The notes below the pieces were generated by a model. It saw only the letters and a list, made by a program, of their open reading frames with translations. It did not search any database and was not told the origin of the DNA. Of a DNA stretch of 64,000 nucleotides, positions 26,601 to 34,853 are shown one piece after another. The stretch spans positions 1,550,001-1,614,000 of the forward strand of contig NZ_SODF01000001.1 in assembly GCF_004365875.1 (NCBI RefSeq). Direction: 5' to 3'. Numbering within the stretch: position 1 is the first letter of the stretch; each line of letters opens with the position of its first letter. Source of the stretch: Kribbella kalugense (GTDB taxonomy: Bacteria > Actinomycetota > Actinomycetes > Propionibacteriales > Kribbellaceae). A program made the translations under genes and the position numbers.

Positions 26601-26986
26601 CCAAGCCCGGCCTGGCCAAGGACATGCCCGCGTCGTTGCTCGCATTCCACGAGCGCTACCCGACCTACCCAAGAGAATCGACGTTGAATCAGTTCTTCGA
26701 CACAGCGAGCTTCGTTGCGTATCGCAACTTCGGTCGATACAACGCCGGCGAGATCCTGCTGGCGCGCGAGCGGCTTCAGGAGGCCCTCGCCAAACTCGTT
26801 CCGATCGACGATCCCGTCGTGTTCGGCAAGTCGTTGTCAGACATGCTCTGTGAACCGTCCTGCCACTGGGCCGTCGCCGAGCTCTCCCGCGCCGCTCACA
26901 GTGCGGCCGGACCCAACTCCGCCGAGAACGCGAGCCTTGTCGCGGCCTACTGCCGCGCAGTCAGCATCTCTCTGGTCCAACCCTAG
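23615..26986 (+). CDS. Large membrane-embedded patatin-like phospholipase
   Basis: 1123 residues. Several N-terminal membrane helices (~25-260) precede a patatin module: the oxyanion motif ALSGGGIRA near 311-319, the nucleophile Ser in AVSGGSNMAAG near 347-357, and the catalytic Asp in LTDGGHWENTG near 895. About six further helices (~460-690) interrupt the two halves of the catalytic domain, an uncommon insertion. It is expected to be a lipid acyl hydrolase at the membrane. GGAGG lies upstream of ATG 23615. The membrane protein 31 bases downstream is probably its operon partner. Ser-Asp dyad retained. Confidence 0.85.
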   Translation: MANLLGPPVGGLDSTTAVAFRYRRRVLWLIGGVGAFVLLAALLRRGDDTWSPAVWVTLLLIAVLLMAILAVMLSAVALLEPPHVPRPQLARLAERLLAQHPIFPVVLRWAALILTALAAAHFGGTASLKGQKKSIVDIELSGSSKAWTDCDCAGPFTAAVRQDFWFIASYVLLLGLLALWAGAYFRLPALRRARTTVVIAIVVAGLLDVVEDVLMLAAGSSNGTWQFVAVCAWGKFALLLAAVVYIAAGAFAWWSTPRWVRLASWALPKYAREAAAEAPTSTPTEEVVPSAAGTQTVRSEPPAEAAKHGIALSGGGIRASSISLGALQALDGGPLDWSKARAVTAVSGGSNMAAGWSISRSSYQTADDKRTAQVDPGELDPWEQSGGNPHRVEPSQLNPVPWQQKNSGWLTAEERHLVDNLGYLASNQPRGSDTDPAAADAGKSADLEGDRAYVKASYRPAFFATIIAGLTVNVVVLLSMLWAITQPMGWALRNLSDQDGNLRQGAIHDLVKQHSLALPGIIFLLVGFAALMLWVLAGRLLVGPAQDHQWARVILQTLKRAAYGGLALGAALALALWAFVELVGAVAYLSLPALIASAAAGAGVIGSVVRILKKPAARFAPMLGGFAFVVVALGLAALATWSAAKQGASWSSDGLFTWQSGWNWVAALAFVTVALLGPSPESWSLAPFYRGKLRLAYASYRAPNDQDRVRPYLNDNLAGSHHAKREPGLFAFNRDDATVRTPLVVCTTSTVTSRAVRTHYGTPALSVTFDPDRTILHLPQDGHGHTLQFAASTAVVDRLGEGLHKRITTMMAVAISSAAVSPAMGRYRIGPTSMLLTFFNIRLGVWIANPRFVTQLEAAGLQDEVDLSYPHTGLGYLFKEFFGIHDLDDPYLYLTDGGHWENTGLVELLRMADITEIVCVDADSGPGDATSSLGKAIAIAPSECDIRIDISLDPLRATPSGSRVPAYSPRTVNIGFFTKGAGSFTAETPVGVLWYAKPGLAKDMPASLLAFHERYPTYPRESTLNQFFDTASFVAYRNFGRYNAGEILLARERLQEALAKLVPIDDPVVFGKSLSDMLCEPSCHWAVAELSRAAHSAAGPNSAENASLVAAYCRAVSISLVQP

Positions 26987-27017
26987 CCACTGCGTATCGG
27001 AGAACGGCGGTCTGCGC

Positions 27018-28154
27018 ATGAGCGGCAAGCAGCAGGCGAAGGTGTTACTGCGTCTCGACAAGGCGACCAACAAGCAGAGTGACGACATCCGGGTACGCCG
27101 CGGGACAAGTATCGAGTTGGACGCGAACGACCCGTCAGCCACGTGGGCATGCGACGGCGTCGACGTTGCTTCCCAGGGTGGTGTCGCGTCGATCCGGTCG
27201 ATGGACGCCCGCCGATCGGGGACCTACGTTGCCAAAGACGCGGCGGGCAACGAGTTGGGTCGGGTCAAGGTGTACGCATTCTCCGCTCGCAACTCTTTGG
27301 CCTTCGTGGTCGCGGTGTGGATTGTGCTCGCGGTGGGCTTCTTGAGCTGGGGTCTTGCGGCTCCATCGCTGGGCAACGTCGAGCAAGGTACCCCCACCGG
27401 CAACGCCCAGGCCACGTGCGCCCCTTCCGATCCCGAGGCGAAGAAGGCGTTGGCGACTGTGGCGGCCAGAGGGGACCCTGCGGTCAGCATCCCGTTCGGT
27501 CGCGGCCTGAACAGCCAGACGCGAGTCCTGGAATACGTCATCGATCATCCGTCGGGCCTGATCGGTACTGCGGAGACATGCTTGCGGGTGGAGTCATCAC
27601 AATTCTTGCGCTCGACCGCCGATGCCACGCTGCGGACCGACATGATCACCACCCAAGCGGTCGCCAAAGGTACGCGCTTGCTCATTTCCGTGACAGTGAA
27701 TCGTAGTCGTAAATCGACCAGCGCGCCGGGCGCTTATACGGGTTCGATCACCGTGACTGATCCCAGGGTCGAGCGCGTCGACATTCCCATGACGATTTCT
27801 CTCGCCTATCCGTTCTGGCAAGTGCCGCTCGGTCTCGTCTGCCTCATCCTGCTGCCGGCGACCCTCTACGTCTGGCTGCTAAAGGGCAGCTTCACCGGCG
27901 AGAAGGGCAAGTGGCTGAGCTTCGAGGACTTCGCGTCGTACCTGCTGAGCCGCAACGGAATCCTCGCCGTGGGCGTCGGAACGGTCGCGGCGGGCGGCGG
28001 TTTCGCAGCGTCGTATCTGGGCTCGGCCACCTGGGACGCCGACGCCAAGAGCCTCGTTGCCCTTGCCGGAGCAGCGTTCAGCGCATTCGTCGCCGCCGCC
28101 ACCGCCGTCACAGCCGCAGGCTCGGACCAGAGCGCCCTCAGCAGCTCCCCCTAG
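27018..28154 (+). CDS. Membrane protein of unknown function, patatin operon partner
   Basis: 378 residues from ATG 27018. The short cytoplasmic start (MSGKQQAKVLLRLDKATNK) resembles a small beta domain. TM1 is at ~94-117, a ~160-residue extracytoplasmic domain follows, TM2 is at ~270-293, and a C-terminal hydrophobic hairpin with Ala/Gly-rich helices lies at ~318-372. I recognise no family. It lies 31 bases after the patatin gene on the same strand, suggesting joint function at the membrane. Confidence 0.7.
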   Translation: MSGKQQAKVLLRLDKATNKQSDDIRVRRGTSIELDANDPSATWACDGVDVASQGGVASIRSMDARRSGTYVAKDAAGNELGRVKVYAFSARNSLAFVVAVWIVLAVGFLSWGLAAPSLGNVEQGTPTGNAQATCAPSDPEAKKALATVAARGDPAVSIPFGRGLNSQTRVLEYVIDHPSGLIGTAETCLRVESSQFLRSTADATLRTDMITTQAVAKGTRLLISVTVNRSRKSTSAPGAYTGSITVTDPRVERVDIPMTISLAYPFWQVPLGLVCLILLPATLYVWLLKGSFTGEKGKWLSFEDFASYLLSRNGILAVGVGTVAAGGGFAASYLGSATWDADAKSLVALAGAAFSAFVAAATAVTAAGSDQSALSSSP

Positions 28155-28169
28155 TGCCGTTGGGGCGGC

Positions 28170-28796
28170 CTACGACACATTCTTGACCAGCCAGTGCGCG
28201 AGTCGGCGTAGATGGGAGAACGCGGCTAGTACGTAGTCTGCCGCAGCAGACGTGTGGATCCATTCGTCACAGCCGAGCGGCTGGGTTGCGATGACTGATC
28301 TGTGGCGGAGCAGGTTCGCTCGCGGATGGTCGGCGGGATGGCCTCGTAGTGGTCGCTTCAGGAGGTCGCCTGAGATCACGAAGCCCTGCCGCTCGAGATC
28401 TCCGATGATGGTGACCAGGCGTCGTCCAGAACCGTCGTCCGCCACTGCGGCTCGGTACCTCGCGATCTGCTCCGACGGCGCGTACCACCACGCCAAGCCG
28501 ACCCCGAGACCGTCCAGGTCGAACCGGACTCCCAGTTCGATACTCCGAGCCAGCCGGACGATCGCGTGCTGCCGCTGCCAGGCCTGCAGCAGCACGTCGC
28601 CGTACCCCCACACCGCAAAATCCTCATACTCCGGATCCGCATCGGCCACCGCGTTCATCAGCTCGACCATCGGCCGACGAACCAGCTCCTCCCGCTCCCG
28701 CCTCCACCGCTGCCTCACCTCAACCGAGGGCTCTCCCTCCAGCTGCAGAAGCACATCAAACGCACCCCGCGGCCACCCCTCAAAACCCCCGATCAT
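28170..28796 (-). CDS. DUF2461-like protein
   Basis: 208 residues. The opening GFEGWPRGAFDVLLQLEGE, the central LDGLGVGLAWWYAPSEQI and a following RYRAAVADD resemble the TIGR02453/DUF2461 pattern, though the N-terminal NNxxWF signature is absent, so the match is partial. Function unknown. It starts 20 bases before a strong hairpin that ends the upstream MMPL gene, so it has its own promoter or reads through. Its 3' end faces the patatin operon. Confidence 0.6.
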   Translation of the reverse strand: MIGGFEGWPRGAFDVLLQLEGEPSVEVRQRWRREREELVRRPMVELMNAVADADPEYEDFAVWGYGDVLLQAWQRQHAIVRLARSIELGVRFDLDGLGVGLAWWYAPSEQIARYRAAVADDGSGRRLVTIIGDLERQGFVISGDLLKRPLRGHPADHPRANLLRHRSVIATQPLGCDEWIHTSAAADYVLAAFSHLRRLAHWLVKNVS

Positions 28797-28816
28797 GAGA
28801 GCAACCTTAGCGATTT

Positions 28817-28852
28817 CGACGGGACTCCAGCTGGTTGGCTGGAGTCCCGTCG
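28817..28852 (-). terminator. Intrinsic terminator of the MMPL gene
   Basis: Perfect 15-bp stem CGACGGGACTCCAGC / GCTGGAGTCCCGTCG with a six-base loop, starting five bases beyond the stop codon of the minus-strand MMPL gene. No T-run follows. Confidence 0.85.
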
Positions 28853-28856
28853 TTCG

Positions 28857-31010
28857 TCAGTGCTTACCTGAGAGGTCGAGTTGGCGGGGCTCCTCGTCGA
28901 CGGTTTTCGGGGTCGACTTGCGGTCCGCGTGGCCGGGCCACCAGGCGGCGTGGCCGATCAGGGCGGTCAGGCTCGGAGTGAAGAACATTGCCATCACGAA
29001 GGCTGCGACGACGATGCCGAAGGAGACGGCGAAGCCCATCTCGGTCAGCAGCGAGTTGCCCGCCATCATCAGGGTCGCGAAGGTGGCCGCCAGAATGAAC
29101 CCGGCCGCGGCCACGGTCGGACCCGCGTACCGTACGGCCAGGCTGGCTGCCTCGCGTGGATCGTGGCCCTCGCGTGCCTCCTCCCGGAGCCGGGAGATCA
29201 TCAGGATGTTGTAGTCGGTGCCGATGGCAACCACGAACAGATACATGATCACCGGGAGCATGAACATCAGCCCCGAGTGCCCCGCGGCGTTCTGGAAGAT
29301 GAGCACCGTCGCGCCGAGGGTTGCGCCGAAGCCCAGCCCCACCGAGGCCATCAGGTACCAGGGCGCCACGACGCTGCGGAGCAGCAGGCCGAGGATGATC
29401 ATGATCAGCAGCGCGGCCAGCGGGAACACCGTGCGGTAGTCATGGTTGACCGCGGCGTTGATGTCCTTGTAGATCGACGACATACCGCCGACCAACGCCT
29501 TCGTACCAGGCGGCGCTTCGGCATGCGCAACGTCGCGGACGTCGCCGACCGCGGTGAGCGCCTGGTCGGTGGCCGACCCGTACTTCAACGTGACGACGAT
29601 GTACGCCGTCTTGCCGTCCTTGCTGATCGTGGCGGGCTGGACGTCGGCGACACCGGAGGCTGCGCTGAGCTTCTTCTCGTACGCGGGCAGGACCGTCGGG
29701 TCGAGCCGAGCGTCGTTGGTCGAGGTGACGAAGACGGACGTCGGTTCAGCGGCGCCGGCGGAGTACGCGTTCTGCATCTCGGTCTGGACGACCATTGACT
29801 CCTTGGTCTTCGGCATCGAACCGGCCGCGAGGTCGAAGGTGGCCTTGAAACCGAGCGTGCCGAGTGCCAGCGCAACCATGACCACGCCGGACACGCCAGC
29901 GAACAGGGCCGGACGACGTTGTACTCCGCGACCGAGCGCTGCGAACCGCGTCCCCGAGGGCTCCTTGCGCCACGCCTTCGACGGCCAGAACAGGGCGCGC
30001 GGCGGGATCAGCGAGCAGATCGCCGGGAACAGCGTCAGCGCCGCAATCAGCGTCACCGCGACCGTGATCGCGAGCGCCGGACCCATCTGCTGAAGGAAGC
30101 CGAGCGTGGACAGGATCAGCGCCAGGAACGAGATCATCACTGCACCGGCCGCCGACGCGATCGCCTCGCCGACCCGCCCGACCGCGGTGATCATTGCCTC
30201 CTTCGGCTCGTCGCCGGCCCGCAGCCGTTCGCGGTACCGGAACATCAGGAAGAGGTAGTAATCAGTCCCGACCCCTAGTAGTACGACGATCAGCAGCGCC
30301 GAGATCGAACTGCTTGCCTGGAGCCCGAACAGCTTGCTCGCGTCGGCGATCAGCGCGTTCGCCGTCGTCGACACCAGCGCGAGCAGGACGATCAGTGGCA
30401 GCAACGCGAGAATCGGCGAGCGGAAGATGAGCAGCAACGTGATCAAGATGATCGCGAAAGTGCCGGCGAACGTCAGCGTGTTCGCGCGGGTCGACGACTC
30501 CTGCTGGTCAAGACCCTGTGCAGCCGAACCGCCGAGCTTGGCGTCGAGCTGAGTGCCCTTCGTGAGCGCCTTCGCGTCCTCGCGCAGCGTCTTCGCGGCA
30601 TCCATCTGCTTCGGCTGGCCAGCGTTGCTGGTGTCCATCGACACCAGACCCATCACGTACCGGCCGTCCTTCGACGGCGGACCGGGAACGACCTGCTCGA
30701 CCTGGTCGATCTTCTTCGCGCCGAGCTGAGTGGTGATACTCGCGGCGTCCTTCAGGTCGGCCGGAGTGAGCTTGCCGCCGTCGGAACGCTGGTACAAGAC
30801 GATGGCGGACGGCGTGAACGCGCTCGGGAACGCGCTCTGCTGAAGGTCCGCGGCCTGGATCGACTCGTAGCTCTTCGGCAGGAAGCTGCTCTCGTCACTG
30901 CTCGACGGAAGGCTTGGAGCGGTTGCGAGGACGGCGGCCGCGACGAATACCCACGCGACAATCGTCCAAATGGGGTGACGGACGACAACTCGCCCTATCC
31001 GGTGGAACAT
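28857..31010 (-). CDS. MMPL-family (RND superfamily) exporter
   Basis: 717 residues from ATG 31010, which has GGAGG upstream. Twelve membrane helices are arranged as 1+5 twice, with two large extracytoplasmic loops (~45-190 and ~400-520). GVGTDYYLFLMFRYRE and AIGTDYNILMISRLRE contain the GTDY proton-relay motif in TM4 and TM10. The family exports lipids, siderophores or antibiotics by proton antiport. A decayed ABC-2 permease lies just upstream in the same direction, so this may be the survivor of a small export locus. Confidence 0.93.
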   Translation of the reverse strand: MFHRIGRVVVRHPIWTIVAWVFVAAAVLATAPSLPSSSDESSFLPKSYESIQAADLQQSAFPSAFTPSAIVLYQRSDGGKLTPADLKDAASITTQLGAKKIDQVEQVVPGPPSKDGRYVMGLVSMDTSNAGQPKQMDAAKTLREDAKALTKGTQLDAKLGGSAAQGLDQQESSTRANTLTFAGTFAIILITLLLIFRSPILALLPLIVLLALVSTTANALIADASKLFGLQASSSISALLIVVLLGVGTDYYLFLMFRYRERLRAGDEPKEAMITAVGRVGEAIASAAGAVMISFLALILSTLGFLQQMGPALAITVAVTLIAALTLFPAICSLIPPRALFWPSKAWRKEPSGTRFAALGRGVQRRPALFAGVSGVVMVALALGTLGFKATFDLAAGSMPKTKESMVVQTEMQNAYSAGAAEPTSVFVTSTNDARLDPTVLPAYEKKLSAASGVADVQPATISKDGKTAYIVVTLKYGSATDQALTAVGDVRDVAHAEAPPGTKALVGGMSSIYKDINAAVNHDYRTVFPLAALLIMIILGLLLRSVVAPWYLMASVGLGFGATLGATVLIFQNAAGHSGLMFMLPVIMYLFVVAIGTDYNILMISRLREEAREGHDPREAASLAVRYAGPTVAAAGFILAATFATLMMAGNSLLTEMGFAVSFGIVVAAFVMAMFFTPSLTALIGHAAWWPGHADRKSTPKTVDEEPRQLDLSGKH

Positions 31011-31103
31011 GTGATCTGCCTCCGGGCAGTGATCGTAGGAAGTCTGCTGATGACCACCACAATCGCCAACACCCCTGACACCGCACTGACACGGCGCTGC
31101 CAC

Positions 31104-31430
31104 CTACGAAATCCGACGACGGTACGTGACCATCGCAAACCCGTACGCGACGACGAGGGTCCCGACACACCAGGCGAGAGCCGTCCAGATACCGCTCCCG
31201 ACCGGCTGCCGCGCGAACAGGTTCCGGATCGCGTTGACGATCGACGTAACCGGCTGATTGCTCGATAGACACCCGCACCGGCCCGGGCATCATGTCGGTA
31301 GGCACGAACGCCGAGCTCACGAACGGCAGAAAGATCAACGGATACGAGACCGCGCTCGCCCGACCATCGCAACGAGGTGAACGAGTGGCTGACCGGCCCG
31401 AGGTAGGCGGCCAGACACCCCAGGGCCGTA
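31104..31430 (-). pseudogene. Frameshifted ABC-2 (drug/daunorubicin-type) permease remnant
   Basis: Three pieces of one ABC-2 permease C-terminus lie in different frames of the minus strand. First is ALGCLAAYLGPVSHSFTSLR (~31426-31355), then AVSYPLIFLPFVSSAFVPTD with MMPGPVR (~31345-31265), then NQPVTSIVNAIRNLF through AYGFAMVTYRRRIS and a stop at 31104. These match the conserved order of the family (helix, FVPTDxMPG, NQPVT, last helix), so at least two frameshifts have occurred. No ATP-binding partner is left nearby. Confidence 0.75.
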
Positions 31431-31945
31431 AAGAACGCGGAACGCACAAGACATACCTGATAGATGCTGTTTGCCGCGATCATCAACCTGGCGGCCAGCC
31501 GCTGCGCCGAACGGGAACGCCGCACCCTCGGACGAGCAAGAAGTGGCTCACGCGAGGGCGCGTGGGTCCGGTCGCGGGACCGAATGGCGTCGAATAGCGT
31601 TGGCAACGTGGTCAGATGACATCGAAACACGGACTCGTACGTATGAAATAGGTCCTCGTGGCAACGAGAGCCGGGCTCATAATCCCTGCTCATGAGCCCG
31701 AAGGGATCGGCGTGAGCCAAATCCTGACACAGGGATGGTTCCAATCAATCTGAGGCTCGGGCTCAGGAACGCTCTGCCTCACCGCATGCTCAAGTTCCTG
31801 TGGCCGGCCACGACTTGAAATCGGTCTGTAACGATTCGTAGCCCTGACTCGATAGTGGGTCCGGGGGTGGCACGAAATGGCGGCAGCGTGTCGGGCGACG
31901 GCCTTGGCTGGAGCAGCCTCACCTCATCGTCGCTCAGGGGGACAC
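31431..31945. other. Gene-free stretch between permease remnant and 31946 gene
   Basis: Upstream of the permease remnant several frames are open, but none carries recognisable protein; short matches in style to the permease N-terminus fade out. The right end would hold the promoter of the plus-strand gene at 31946. No terminator or repeat was seen. Confidence 0.5.
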
Positions 31946-32821
31946 GTGAATAAGGACAAAAGGAAGAAGCGCAAGAACAAGAAGCAGGGCGCGAAACAGG
32001 GCAAATCGACCGTCGGTCGCCGTCTTCGGAAGCGGACCATTGCTGCGCTGGTAGCTGTCCTGGCGTTTGTCGGCGGCATGATCGCCGCAACTCTATCGGG
32101 GTCCTTGGAACACCTCGTACCGGTGGATCCGGTTGTGGACAAGGCCGCAGGATCCGCCGATGCCATCAAGGTCGCCTCGGTAGACTTCGACAAATACTGG
32201 CCGACGGCATTCGAGGACTCCGCGAAGGCACAGAGCTATGTCCGGAAACTGAACTCAGGCGCCGCGCCATCTCTGACCGCTACTCCTGAGGGTGGCGTTC
32301 CGGTGACGTCGGACAACTCCGCGATCGTTCACCTCCGCGGCAACCGCGAGCAGACCATCCGGATCACCAACATCCGGATAGAGCCGATCGAAAAGCTGCC
32401 GCCCGTCAAGAAGACGCTGGTCTGTCCGTCGGTGGACAAGGGCGGCGGCGGTGACAACGAAATCCTGGACTTCGACCTCGACAGCACGGATTCGGTTGGA
32501 TACTCCGTAGACGCGAGTTTCAAGAGGACCAGTATTCCGTACTTCGAGAAACGAACCGTTACGCTGGCGAAGAATGAGACCGTGGGATTCCTGATGCGGT
32601 TCCACACGTCTGCGCACCACGTCCGGTTCAGCATGACCGTTGACTATCAATACGGTACGGATGCGCACGGCTCCGTCAAGGTCGACGACCACGGCAAGCC
32701 GTTCGAATTCACCCCGCTTCAGCGGAAATCTGCCGAGAGACTCTGGATACCTGCGCCTACCTATCCCCTGGTCACGGAAGTCGACCCGGCCACCAACAAC
32801 ACTGTGGTGTCGAATTGCTGA
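31946..32821 (+). CDS. Single-pass membrane/secreted protein of unknown function
   Basis: 291 residues from GTG 31946. A very basic start (KDKRKKRKNKKQGAKQGK) precedes one hydrophobic helix at ~32-53, so the rest is probably extracytoplasmic. The exported part is beta-rich (IVHLRGNREQTIRITNIRIE, then charged strands) and has two cysteines, the second being the final residue. No family recognised. It stands alone between two decaying loci. Confidence 0.65.
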   Translation: MNKDKRKKRKNKKQGAKQGKSTVGRRLRKRTIAALVAVLAFVGGMIAATLSGSLEHLVPVDPVVDKAAGSADAIKVASVDFDKYWPTAFEDSAKAQSYVRKLNSGAAPSLTATPEGGVPVTSDNSAIVHLRGNREQTIRITNIRIEPIEKLPPVKKTLVCPSVDKGGGGDNEILDFDLDSTDSVGYSVDASFKRTSIPYFEKRTVTLAKNETVGFLMRFHTSAHHVRFSMTVDYQYGTDAHGSVKVDDHGKPFEFTPLQRKSAERLWIPAPTYPLVTEVDPATNNTVVSNC

Positions 32822-32932
32822 CTAACCGCCACTCCCATCGTCCGCCAGCAAAGCTGGCAGAGCCCACAGCGTTCGACGTGCCCAACTTGCGCCACGATCC
32901 GGCATCGGTGCCGAATCGAGACCCAGATCTCG

Positions 32933-33280
32933 TCACGGCCGCCAGAATCGATAGACGAGCACCCGCTCGGCCTGCGGGTCGCCTGCAAAGTCCTTGCCTA
33001 CCTCGCCAGTTGCTCGATTCACGACAACGCTCGCAAGCGAGGGTTCGCTCCGTCGGAAGCAGTCCTCCGACAGCAGATCAAGCAGGCGGCCAAGACCTTG
33101 AGCGGGATGCGGTACGCCCAACTGCTGTTTGAGTTCGCCGTAGGTGATCGTGTCTCGATCCTAGGCGATCTCAATGAGTCGAGCGCGGATCCGAGGCAAC
33201 CACTCGAACGCTATCGGTGTCACCTCGATCGTCCGACCCTTGATCGGAATCTTCTCACCTGGCCGCAGCATGAGCTTCAT
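32933..33280 (-). pseudogene. Hypothetical protein gene interrupted by in-frame TAG
   Basis: A single minus-strand frame reads MKLMLRPGEKIPIKGR to ARLIEIA, then TAG (33161-33163), then continues in the same frame DRDTITYGELKQQLG to a natural end at YRFWRP. The continuation (ITYGELK, SLASVVVNRATGE) looks like conserved protein, and no start codon immediately after the TAG explains it. The likeliest history is a CAG to TAG change in one 115-codon gene. Readthrough is possible but unsupported. The family resembles small actinobacterial proteins of unknown role. Confidence 0.6.
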
Positions 33281-33597
33281 TCCGTCATCGTGACACGGTC
33301 GGCAGCCGCGGTCTCCTGGCTGCGTCCGCTCAGTATCCCGAATCTGAGCGGACGCAGCACCGCGCGCTTCCACGTTCGGTTGGACGTAAGCCGGTGGGCG
33401 GCGAGACCGCTTGCCCATCCCGGTCGGCCGCAACCACGGGGCGGTCGCAGGCGTGCGGTAGCGCGCAAGTGCCGGCGCTCGCCGGAAAGGATGCACCGGC
33501 GGCAGCCGGGGGCGGGTGGGAGCACGCGTAGCAGGCGCGGGAGGAGCGGCGCGACGGAGAGCCTGCGTAGCGCGCGGGGACGGACTACCTACGTTGA
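33281..33597. other. Gene-free stretch with terminator
   Basis: No frame looks coding on either strand. It contains the perfect hairpin at 33319-33358 and a very G+C-rich segment (33430-33570). Confidence 0.5.
33319..33358 (-). terminator. Perfect 15-bp stem-loop
   Basis: GCTGCGTCCGCTCAG at 33319-33333 pairs exactly with CTGAGCGGACGCAGC at 33344-33358 around a ten-base loop. It lies downstream of the minus-strand ArsR/SRPBCC/DUF6855 operon (stop at 33598) and before the broken gene, so terminator is the simplest reading, although 240 bases is a long trailer. Confidence 0.7.
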
Positions 33598-34002
33598 TTA
33601 GTGGGCGCGGAGGCGGTTGTTGCGGGGGTTGTGTTCGAGCTCGACGAGGCCGAGCTCCTCGAGAAGGGGCGGGATGTACATCGCGAAGCGGCCGCGGTAG
33701 CCCTTGCGCAAGCCGTACCAGCCACCAACCGGGTTGTCCTCCGACCGCGCCCACGCCTCGAGCGTCCCGTCCTTCGCCGGCTTTCCCTCGTCGGCGCTGC
33801 CCAGGTCCATCCAGTCGCCGTGGGCTTTCAGCATCGCGGGTACGTCGTCGAGGCAGCGCGCCAGATACCGCAACTTCGTCGTACCGACCTGGCAGACAAT
33901 CTCAGCCGGCTCGACAGCGTCGTCACGATGCATGGTGTACTCCGACGTGCCGGGTGGAGTCTTGAGAATCCAGGGATCGTCCGGGGCACCAGTTCCGCTC
34001 AT
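33598..34002 (-). CDS. DUF6855-type protein
   Basis: 134 residues from ATG 34002, which has AAGGAG upstream. The conserved body has PWILKTPPGTSEYTM near the start, GDWMDLGSADEGKPA in the middle and NPVGGWYGLRKGYRGRFAMY towards the end, as in actinobacterial DUF6855 proteins. No function is known. It overlaps the SRPBCC gene by four bases (ATGA), making it the third gene of an ArsR-led operon. Confidence 0.8.
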   Translation of the reverse strand: MSGTGAPDDPWILKTPPGTSEYTMHRDDAVEPAEIVCQVGTTKLRYLARCLDDVPAMLKAHGDWMDLGSADEGKPAKDGTLEAWARSEDNPVGGWYGLRKGYRGRFAMYIPPLLEELGLVELEHNPRNNRLRAH

Positions 34003-34457
34003 GATCCAGCTCCTTGGCTCGTTTTGTTGCAGGCAGCAACGAAGTACCCGAGCAGCCCGCTCCATCCGCCTGCATTCGCATCACGCCAGCTGTCCGCATC
34101 GGCACCGAGCCGTTCCCAGCCCGAGTGCGTGATCAGCACCTTGCTTCGCTCCTCGGTGACCGGCACGAAGCGGATCTCGACATCAGTGGCCTCGTCCGCG
34201 GGTCTGCGGATGTGCCATCGGTAGCTCAGTCGGTGCGGCGGATCCCATGCGGTGATCTCGCCCCAATCGATGTCGTCGCCGTCGCGGGTGCGTTCGTAGA
34301 TGCGCCCGCCCAGCCGCGGCTCCAATGTCACCGCGGCTGGGTCGCCGCTGACCGAGTGTCCACGCGGCCACCACGACGAGAACCGCTCGGTCCACGTCGC
34401 GAACGCATGCCCGACAGAACACTCCAGCAGTACTTCGACTTGCAACGGCTCCGTCAC
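33999..34457 (-). CDS. SRPBCC/AHSA1-family protein
   Basis: 152 residues with a START-like fold: VEVLLECSVGHAFATWTE at the start, SSWWPRGHSVSG, then GGRIYERTRDGDDIDWGEIT and a C-terminal helix GGWSGLLGYFVAACNK. Such proteins bind hydrophobic ligands and are very often encoded directly after an ArsR regulator, as here. GTG 34457 shares one base with the regulator's stop (TAGTG), so translation is coupled. Confidence 0.9.
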   Translation of the reverse strand: MTEPLQVEVLLECSVGHAFATWTERFSSWWPRGHSVSGDPAAVTLEPRLGGRIYERTRDGDDIDWGEITAWDPPHRLSYRWHIRRPADEATDVEIRFVPVTEERSKVLITHSGWERLGADADSWRDANAGGWSGLLGYFVAACNKTSQGAGS

Positions 34458-34804
34458 TACTCGCCCCCGTGTTCTGGCGGCCGCGTGTTCTCAGCCAGCA
34501 ACTTGAACCGCGCGACCGCGTCCCCCCAAACCTCGAGCAGGTACGCCTGAACAACCTCAGCTCCGGCCTCATGCAGCCGATAGATCCGCCTCGTCCCCTC
34601 GGGCGCCTCCTCGACCAGCCCCGCCTCCTTGAGCAGCCGGAGGTGCCGCGACACCGCCGGCCGACTGACCGGCAACTCCCCCGCCAGTTCCCCCACCGAC
34701 CGCGCCCGCCCACCCAACAACTCAAGAATCCGCCGCCGCATCGGATCCCCCAACGCCGCAAACGGATCCCGCCCAGCCTCAGCCACCCCCCAAGCGTAAC
34801 CCAT
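34457..34804 (-). CDS. ArsR-family winged-helix regulator
   Basis: 115 residues: DPFAALGDPMRRRILELL, then SVGELAGELPVSRPAVSRHL as the recognition helix and TRRIYRLHE as the wing. There is no Cys metal site, matching the non-metal ArsR group that regulates SRPBCC genes. A cluster of GTTAC/GTAAC half-sites immediately upstream (34807-34828) is the probable operator for autoregulation. Confidence 0.92.
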   Translation of the reverse strand: MGYAWGVAEAGRDPFAALGDPMRRRILELLGGRARSVGELAGELPVSRPAVSRHLRLLKEAGLVEEAPEGTRRIYRLHEAGAEVVQAYLLEVWGDAVARFKLLAENTRPPEHGGE

Positions 34805-34806
34805 CA

Positions 34807-34828
34807 GTTACGGTAACCACTTTGTTAC
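34807..34828. promoter_or_regulatory. Candidate ArsR operator
   Basis: Three half-sites GTTAC (34807), GTAAC (34813) and GTTAC (34824) form the dyads GTTAC-g-GTAAC and GTAAC-cacttt-GTTAC directly upstream of the ArsR start and 26 bases before the divergent DinB remnant. Confidence 0.5.
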
Positions 34829-34853
34829 GATCTGTCTCCGAGCTGAAAGGGAG

